This document shows, piece by piece, positions 58,524-64,000 of a DNA stretch of 64,000 nucleotides (position 1 is the first letter of the stretch; every line of letters begins with the position of its first letter). Under the pieces are notes generated by a model. The model ran no database searches. It was not told the origin of the DNA and saw nothing but the letters and a program-made list of their open reading frames with translations. Location: NCBI GenBank assembly GCA_015066365.1, contig SVON01000001.1:1-64000 (forward strand). Direction: 5' to 3'. A program made the translations under genes and the position numbers. The DNA comes from Oscillospiraceae bacterium (GTDB taxonomy: Bacteria > Bacillota > Clostridia > Oscillospirales > Acutalibacteraceae).

Positions 58524-58551
58524 TTGCATTTTGTAAATTTAATGCTATAAT
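58524..58551 (+). promoter_or_regulatory. Putative sigma-A promoter of T-box-pheST: TTGCAT-N16-TATAAT
   Basis: -35 58524-58529, -10 58546-58551. Confidence 0.65.
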
Positions 58552-58562
58552 GATTTGGTAAA

Positions 58563-58800
58563 TGCGTTGACCGAGAGAGTAAGTGCCCGGATCACCGTCC
58601 CAGAGAGGATGGCATTAGCTGTGAGCCATCTACGGATGAGGTGCACCGAAGTTCACTCGTGAGCGGCCGGCTGAACGATTAGTAGGCTTGGACGGTTCGT
58701 CCCCGTTACCGGACACCAAAGTGTTTGCTTTTGGCAAAAATTAGGGTGGTACCACGGAGCGTGTATGTCTTCGTCCCTTGAGGGCGGGGGCGTTTTTTAT
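58563..58800 (+). promoter_or_regulatory. T-box leader of pheST
   Basis: AGGGTGGTACCACGG T-box sequence, downstream G/C hairpin + CGTTTTTT terminator, pheS follows; plausible TTC specifier in CCGAAGTTCACTCG. Confidence 0.93.
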
Positions 58801-58835
58801 TTTATCAACCATTCACAGAAAGGTGGAACTTAGAT

Positions 58836-59858
58836 ATGAAAGAACAATTGGCAGCCCTGCGGGAAACTGCGTTGGCGGAGTTGCAAGGGATGAACGATCC
58901 CAAGCAGTTGGAGGATTTCCGTGTCCGCTATATGGGCAAAAAAGGCTCTGTCACCGCGTTGCTGCGCGGTATGGGTGCTCTCTCCGCTGAAGAGCGCCCT
59001 GTGATGGGCCAGATGGTCAACCAGCTCCGCCAGGAACTGGAGGAGGCGGTGGCCGCCAAGTCTCAGGCTATTCAAGAGGCTCTGCAAAAGGAGAAGTTAG
59101 CCGCTGAGACTCTGGATGTGACTATGCCCGGCAAAAAAGAGGCTAAGGGCGGTCTGCATCCCCTTAACGTGGTGCTAGAGGACATCATCGACATCTTCCA
59201 GTCTATGGGCTTTGACATCGTGGACGGTCCCGAGGTGGAGACCGACTACTACAACTTCCAGGCGCTGAACGTGCCGGAGGATCACCCGGCTCGCGATATG
59301 CAGGACACGTTCTATATGGCAGACGGACTGTTGCTCCGCACCCAGACCTCGGCGGCGCAGGCGCGTACCATGGAGGAGCGTAAGCCCCCCATCCGCATTT
59401 TGTGCCCCGGTCGTGTGTATCGTGCCGACGAGGTGGACGCTACCCACTCCCCTGTTTTCCATCAGATCGAAGGTTTGGTCATTGATAAGGGTATCACGAT
59501 GTGCGACCTGAAGGGCGTTTTGGAGCAGTTTGCTCAGGAGATCTACGGTGAGGAGACCAAGGTGCGGTTCCGTCCCTCCTTCTTCCCCTTCACCGAACCC
59601 AGCGTTGAGGTGGACGTGACCTGTTCTGAGTGCGGTGGCAAGGGTTGCCGTGTCTGTAAGGGCGCTGGCTGGATCGAGATCCTCGGTGCCGGTATGGTGC
59701 ATCCCAACGTGCTGCGCGCCGGTGGTATTGACCCGGAGGTCTACACCGGCTTTGCATTCGGTATCGGTCTGGACCGCTTGACCACCACCCGCTATAAAAT
59801 CAGCGATATTCGCCTGCTGTTCGAGAACGACGTGCGGTTCCTCGAGCAGTTTGACTAA
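58836..59858 (+). CDS. pheS: Phenylalanyl-tRNA synthetase alpha subunit
   Basis: [53 protein letters not shown]. Confidence 0.97.
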   Translation: MKEQLAALRETALAELQGMNDPKQLEDFRVRYMGKKGSVTALLRGMGALSAEERPVMGQMVNQLRQELEEAVAAKSQAIQEALQKEKLAAETLDVTMPGKKEAKGGLHPLNVVLEDIIDIFQSMGFDIVDGPEVETDYYNFQALNVPEDHPARDMQDTFYMADGLLLRTQTSAAQARTMEERKPPIRILCPGRVYRADEVDATHSPVFHQIEGLVIDKGITMCDLKGVLEQFAQEIYGEETKVRFRPSFFPFTEPSVEVDVTCSECGGKGCRVCKGAGWIEILGAGMVHPNVLRAGGIDPEVYTGFAFGIGLDRLTTTRYKISDIRLLFENDVRFLEQFD

Positions 59859-59875
59859 TAAGGAGGGCGACGATT

Positions 59876-62266
59876 ATGTATATTTCTTTGAGTTGGCTGA
59901 AACAATACGTGGATATTGACGTGCCGGTGGAGGAACTCTGTGATAAAATGATCCACATCGGCTTTGAGGTAGAGGATCTGCAGGATCTGTCCAAGACCAT
60001 GAACAACGTGGTGGTGGGCAAGGTGCTGGAGATGGAGAAGCACCCCGATTCTGACCATCTGTGGATCTGTCAGATCGACGTGGGAACCGAAGAGCCGGTA
60101 CAGATCGTGACCGGTGCTCAAAACGTGTTCGTGGGCGCCTACGTGCCTGCCGCTCTGCACAAATCCGATCTGCCCAACGGTATGCACATCACCAAGGGCA
60201 AGCTGCGCGGTGTGCCCTCCAACGGTATGCTGTGCTCCGGTGAAGAGCTGAATCTGAAGGCTGGGGATTTCCCCAATGCCGAGGTCAACGGCATTATGAT
60301 TATGGACGATACCTACCCTGCCGGTACCGATATGCGTGAGGTACTCCAGCTGAACGACTATATCATCGATTTCAAGATCACCGCCAACCGTCCTGACTGT
60401 AACTGTGTGTTGGGTGTGGCCCGCGAGGCTGCCGTGGCGCTGGGCAAAGAGTTCAAGGCTCCCGTTCCCACTTATACCGAAGCCGGAGGCGATATCAACG
60501 AGCATATTGCTATCCGTGTGGAGGATTACGATCTGTGCCATCGCTATATGGGCCGTGTGGTAAAAAATCTCCGCATTAAAGAATCTCCCGATTGGATGAA
60601 GCAGTGCCTGCGTGCCGCCGGTATGCGGCCCATCAACAACATCGTGGATATCACCAACTACGTGATGCTGGAGACCGGTCATCCCATGCACGCCTTCGAC
60701 CTGCGCGACGTGAAGGGGAGCCAGATCATCGTCCGCCGTGCCAAAAACGGAGAACCTTTCACCGCTTTGGATGACAAGGCACACACCTTGACAGACAATA
60801 TGCTGGTGATTGCTGACGCAGAAGAGCCCTCTTGCCTGGCCGGTATCATTGGTGGTCTCAATAGTGAGATCAAAGAAGATACCACCGACCTTCTGTTCGA
60901 GTGTGCTAAGTTCCGCCGCGACTCTGTCCGTCGCACCGCCCGCACCTTGGGTGTGCGTACCGAGTCCAGTGCCCGGTTTGAGCGCGGCGTGGACACCATC
61001 GGTGTCGAGTATGCGATGGAGCGGGCTCTGCAGTTGATCTGCGAGCTGGATGCCGGTGACATTATCTCCGGCGTGATCGATCGTCACGATGGTCTCCCCT
61101 CTCTCCGCACTTTGGTCGTACCGGCGCAGAAGGTCAACGACCTGCTGGGGATTGAGGTGGCGTTTGACACCATCGTGGAAATCCTTAACAGCTTGGGCAT
61201 TGTGACCACCATCGAGAACGGCGTTCTCTCTTGCCAGATTCCCGCAAACCGCGACGACATTGAGGGTTGCGCCGACCTGGCAGAGGAAGTGATGCGTATT
61301 TATGGCTGTGAGCATATCGTATCCACCCCCATTCGCGGCGACATCATCCGCGGCAAAAAACTGCCGGAGCGTGTGATGACCGATAAGGTCAAGAGTGTGC
61401 TGGTGGCAAACCGGATGCGGGAGATCTCCACGTATTCCTTCATCGGTAGCAAGGCGATTGACGCTCTGAATCTGGCTGAGGATGATGCCCGCCGTCAAGC
61501 GGTGACGTTGCTGAATCCTCTGGGTGAAGAGTATTCCACCATGCGTACCCAGTTGCTGACCAGTATGCTGACCGTGCTGGCGACCAACTATAACCGTAAG
61601 ACTCAGGCGGTGCGTCTGTTTGAGGTGAGCAAGCGGTTTGTTCCCAAGGCACTGCCTCTCACCGAGCAACCTTTAGAGATACCGGCCCTCGCATTGGGTC
61701 TGTATGGTAGCGAAGAGGACTTCTTCACGCTGAAAGGCATCGTGGAGAGCGTGATGGATGCCTTTGGCGCCAAAGCAGACTTCGCTGCCTCTTCCGAGCC
61801 GTATCTGCATCCCGGTCGTCAGGCATCCGCCTCTGTGGGTGATGCCGTGATCGCCACCTTTGGTGAGGTGCATCCGGACGTGGCCGGTGCTTACGATATG
61901 CCGATTCGCGTGTACGTGGCGGAGATTGACCTGCAGGCGCTGTTTGCTATTGAGCGGCCCCGCACCGTATATAAGGCTCTGCCCCGCTTCCCTGCCGTGG
62001 AGCGTGATCTGGCGCTGCTGTGTGATGCCGCCATGCCGGTCGCTTCTATTGAGAAGATCATTCGTACTGCCGGTGGTAAGATGCTGGAGAGCGTGGCGCT
62101 GTTCGACGTGTATCAGGGTGCTCAGATCGAGGCCGGCAAGAAGAGTGTGGCGTATAGCCTGAAGTTCCGTGTGCCGGATCGCACGCTGTCCGACGAGGAT
62201 ATCGACCCGGTTCTGAACAAGATTTTTGCCAAACTGAAGGAAAATGATTGCATTCTTCGTTCTTAA
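59876..62266 (+). CDS. pheT: Phenylalanyl-tRNA synthetase beta subunit
   Basis: MYISLSWLKQYVDIDVPVEELCDKM; VVVGKVLEMEKHPDSDHLWICQIDVG. Confidence 0.97.
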   Translation: MYISLSWLKQYVDIDVPVEELCDKMIHIGFEVEDLQDLSKTMNNVVVGKVLEMEKHPDSDHLWICQIDVGTEEPVQIVTGAQNVFVGAYVPAALHKSDLPNGMHITKGKLRGVPSNGMLCSGEELNLKAGDFPNAEVNGIMIMDDTYPAGTDMREVLQLNDYIIDFKITANRPDCNCVLGVAREAAVALGKEFKAPVPTYTEAGGDINEHIAIRVEDYDLCHRYMGRVVKNLRIKESPDWMKQCLRAAGMRPINNIVDITNYVMLETGHPMHAFDLRDVKGSQIIVRRAKNGEPFTALDDKAHTLTDNMLVIADAEEPSCLAGIIGGLNSEIKEDTTDLLFECAKFRRDSVRRTARTLGVRTESSARFERGVDTIGVEYAMERALQLICELDAGDIISGVIDRHDGLPSLRTLVVPAQKVNDLLGIEVAFDTIVEILNSLGIVTTIENGVLSCQIPANRDDIEGCADLAEEVMRIYGCEHIVSTPIRGDIIRGKKLPERVMTDKVKSVLVANRMREISTYSFIGSKAIDALNLAEDDARRQAVTLLNPLGEEYSTMRTQLLTSMLTVLATNYNRKTQAVRLFEVSKRFVPKALPLTEQPLEIPALALGLYGSEEDFFTLKGIVESVMDAFGAKADFAASSEPYLHPGRQASASVGDAVIATFGEVHPDVAGAYDMPIRVYVAEIDLQALFAIERPRTVYKALPRFPAVERDLALLCDAAMPVASIEKIIRTAGGKMLESVALFDVYQGAQIEAGKKSVAYSLKFRVPDRTLSDEDIDPVLNKIFAKLKENDCILRS

Positions 62267-62270
62267 CCCC

Positions 62271-62299
62271 TTGTCATTTGCGAAATTATCCTGTATAAT
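62271..62299 (+). promoter_or_regulatory. Putative sigma-A promoter of ireB: TTGTCA-N17-TATAAT
   Basis: -35 62271-62276, -10 62294-62299. Confidence 0.65.
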
Positions 62300-62327
62300 A
62301 GGCTTATACTAATGATTGGAGGACGGA

Positions 62328-62576
62328 ATGATGTTAGATCGTACGATGACTTTCTCTCTCGGAGACGACAAAGAACAGGCAATGAAGGTTATCTTGACCA
62401 CCGTCTATGATGCTTTGCGCGAAAAAGGCTATAACCCCATCAATCAGTTGGTCGGTTATCTCCTCTCCGAAGACCCCACCTATATCACCACCCATAATAA
62501 TGCACGTGCTCTGATCCGCAAGCTGGATCGGGACGAGCTGATGCGGGCTCTGGTGAAATCCTATCTCAATAACTAA
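62328..62576 (+). CDS. ireB: IreB family regulatory phosphoprotein (UPF0297)
   Basis: [51 protein letters not shown]. Confidence 0.94.
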   Translation: MMLDRTMTFSLGDDKEQAMKVILTTVYDALREKGYNPINQLVGYLLSEDPTYITTHNNARALIRKLDRDELMRALVKSYLNN

Positions 62577-62590
62577 GGAGGTGCCTTGAA

Positions 62591-62881
62591 ATGGCAGAAA
62601 ACACCCCTTTTCTGATGTATAAGGGCCGTCCGTTGGTCCGCTCCGGTAATGTGCTGTATTACGGCAGTATGGCGGAGAAATACGTCATTGTGATGCAGAT
62701 CCTCTCCACTAAGGAGGAGAACGGTATGACCATGGCGGAGAAAGTTCAGATTCAGCTGATGCTCACCGATGAAGAGGTGCGTATGAAGGACCGTATCGTG
62801 AAAAAGAGTGAGAAGATAGGTCTGTATAACGCGATGGATATTGGTAGCATTTGGTTGGAACGCGAGCTTAATAAAAAGTAA
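62591..62881 (+). CDS. Small conserved protein of unknown function
   Basis: AAGGAGGTG RBS; 96 aa FLMYKGRPLVRSGNVLYYGSMAEKYVIVMQILSTKEENGMTMAEKVQIQLM...; good coding context. Confidence 0.8.
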   Translation: MAENTPFLMYKGRPLVRSGNVLYYGSMAEKYVIVMQILSTKEENGMTMAEKVQIQLMLTDEEVRMKDRIVKKSEKIGLYNAMDIGSIWLERELNKK

Positions 62882-62947
62882 TATTCCAGCTCAATACAGC
62901 GCATCCTCTCTATGTGGTGGATGCGCTGTTTTTTGTAGGAGGATGGT

Positions 62948-63655
62948 ATGAAAACATCGGATGATGCCCGGTACCTTCGGCGGAGAAAGTGGTTTAGTGC
63001 CATTACGCTCACGCTGTTTGCGGTGGTACTGGTGCTGTTGACCCTTTTGTTTACCCGGGTGTTAGCCCCGTATCTTGGCTCCAAAGAGGAATTGCGCGCT
63101 TTTCTGGATGGCTATGGTTGGACCGGACGGTTTATTTTGTTTGGTCTGCAGTGCCTTCAGGTGGTGGTGGCGTTGATCCCCGGCGAAGTGGTGGAGTTGG
63201 GCGCCGGTTACGCCTATGGCGCGGTTGAGGGTGCGCTGATTTGCTTAGCAGGTGTGGCGCTTTCCTCGTCGCTGATCTTTTTACTGGTGAAAAAGATCGG
63301 TATGCCGATGGTGGAACTGTTTATCTCCCGGGAGAAAATCAGTCAGCTACGGTTTATCAACGATACCCGTAAATTGAAACGCTTAGTGTTTTTGCTGTTT
63401 TTTATCCCTGGCACCCCCAAGGATATTCTCACCTATTTTGTGGGGCTGACTGAATTGACCATTTCGCAGTTTTTAACCATAACGCTGGTGGCACGGATCC
63501 CGTCGGTGGTGACCTCTACCATCTGCGGACAGATGCTGAGCGACGAGCATTTTCTTACCGCCGGCATTGTATATGGGGTGACTGCCGGAGTTAGTGGGAT
63601 CGGGTATCTCGTTTATCGTGCAATCTCTAAGAAAAAGAAAAAGCATTCTGCATAA
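62948..63655 (+). CDS. TVP38/TMEM64 (VTT/DedA-like) membrane protein
   Basis: LQVVVALIPGEVVELGAGYAYGAVEGALICLAGVALSSSLIFLLVKKIG; FFIPGTPKDILTYFVGLT. Confidence 0.92.
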   Translation: MKTSDDARYLRRRKWFSAITLTLFAVVLVLLTLLFTRVLAPYLGSKEELRAFLDGYGWTGRFILFGLQCLQVVVALIPGEVVELGAGYAYGAVEGALICLAGVALSSSLIFLLVKKIGMPMVELFISREKISQLRFINDTRKLKRLVFLLFFIPGTPKDILTYFVGLTELTISQFLTITLVARIPSVVTSTICGQMLSDEHFLTAGIVYGVTAGVSGIGYLVYRAISKKKKKHSA

Positions 63656-63689
63656 AAAAGGCGATGCCATTGCGGCATCGCCTTTTTCT
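63653..63689 (+). terminator. Intrinsic terminator
   Basis: AAAAAAGGCGATGCCATTGCGGCATCGCCTTTTTC. Confidence 0.92.
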
Positions 63690-63690
63690 C

Positions 63691-63717
63691 ACCCTTCTCC
63701 CCTATGGGACATACACT
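63691..63717 (+). promoter_or_regulatory. Candidate mother-cell (SigE/SigK-type) promoter of cotJ
   Basis: CATACACT at 63710-63717 upstream of cotJA; AC at 63691-63692 with N17. Confidence 0.5.
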
Positions 63718-63755
63718 GTAAGTGGGACAGAGTATAAAGAAAGGAGAATTGTGGA

Positions 63756-63941
63756 ATGAATCAACAAGCAAAAACGCCATTTCCGGCGGATCCGGCCTTG
63801 GCCATCGCCTATGTGCGTTGGCAGGAACTCACCAATGTATACGAGCCGGAGGAAGCGCTGAGCCGGGGCACCATCTTCCCGGAACTGGACAAACCGTTCT
63901 ACGGAAGGAGGGCGCGCTATGGTATGCAAAAGTGCCGTTGA
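63756..63941 (+). CDS. cotJA: Spore coat associated protein CotJA
   Basis: FPADPALAIAYVRWQELTNVYEPEEALSRGTIFPELDKPF. Confidence 0.9.
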   Translation: MNQQAKTPFPADPALAIAYVRWQELTNVYEPEEALSRGTIFPELDKPFYGRRARYGMQKCR

Positions 63942-64000
63942 AAAACGGATTGCCGCCTATAAGTTTGCCCTGTATGATCTAGGTCTGTATCTGGACTCTC
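63919..64000 (+). CDS. cotJB: Spore coat protein CotJB, N-terminal part (runs off window)
   Basis: GGAGGG RBS, ATG 63919, MVCKSAVEKRIAAYKFALYDLGLYLDS; overlaps cotJA end; not in ORF track. Confidence 0.85.
   Translation, partial: MVCKSAVEKRIAAYKFALYDLGLYLDS

Noticed and set aside
59855-61669. 604-aa minus-strand ORF opposite pheT
   Set aside because: Exactly codon-registered antisense of a clear pheT; low-complexity His/Gly/Gln-rich translation and no recognisable domain. Explained by avoidance of TTA/CTA/TCA in the sense gene.
63722-63982. 86-aa ORF overlapping cotJA
   Set aside because: Out of frame with the CotJA and CotJB frames, which have RBSs and recognisable spore-coat sequences.
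1-64000. CRISPR array, toxin-antitoxin, restriction or other defence island
   Set aside because: No regularly spaced repeats, Cas proteins or defence-type gene pairs were recognised anywhere in the window.

Overview
This window is a densely packed chromosomal segment from a spore-forming Clostridia-type Firmicute; I infer an Oscillospiraceae/Ruminococcaceae-like lineage from gene content and order. It is almost entirely housekeeping, with no CRISPR array, prophage, transposon or rRNA. Main blocks: tRNA-Asp plus a truncated tRNA; a split TauE/SafE pair; TIGR03960/DUF2344 radical-SAM pair; L19 leader-rplS-two signal peptidases-rbgA-rnhB-yraN; thrC; tig-clpP-clpX-lon-engB; murI-DUF1934-argS (minus); tadA; miaB-ylbF-like-mutS-mutL-miaA-HlyD-like-yggS-sepF-ylmH-divIVA-lspA-rluD; glnS/gltX (minus) divergent from trpS; orphan radical SAM divergent from a LUD protein; cca, pncB and a RING/zinc-ribbon membrane protein (minus); murD; two M42 peptidases; a PLP aluminium-resistance-type protein; a lone tyrosine recombinase; PBP, U32, mltG, 5-FCL, DJ-1, tmk and thyX (minus); T-box-pheS-pheT; ireB; a small conserved unknown; a TVP38-type membrane protein; and cotJA-cotJB (cotJB is cut by the window edge and absent from the ORF track). 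I found no obviously new multi-gene system. The best second looks are: an 11-mer (CATACACTGTA) with sporulation-sigma character upstream of both cotJ and the LUD gene; a U32 terminator whose stem contains the Shine-Dalgarno of the downstream PBP gene; a recurrent TTGC-type -35 element; a palindrome abutting the Xer-type recombinase gene; an HlyD-like protein embedded in the division operon; a YlbF-family protein with a Cys-rich tail; and a membrane protein with RING-like zinc fingers. All calls come from reading sequence and motifs; no database search was run.
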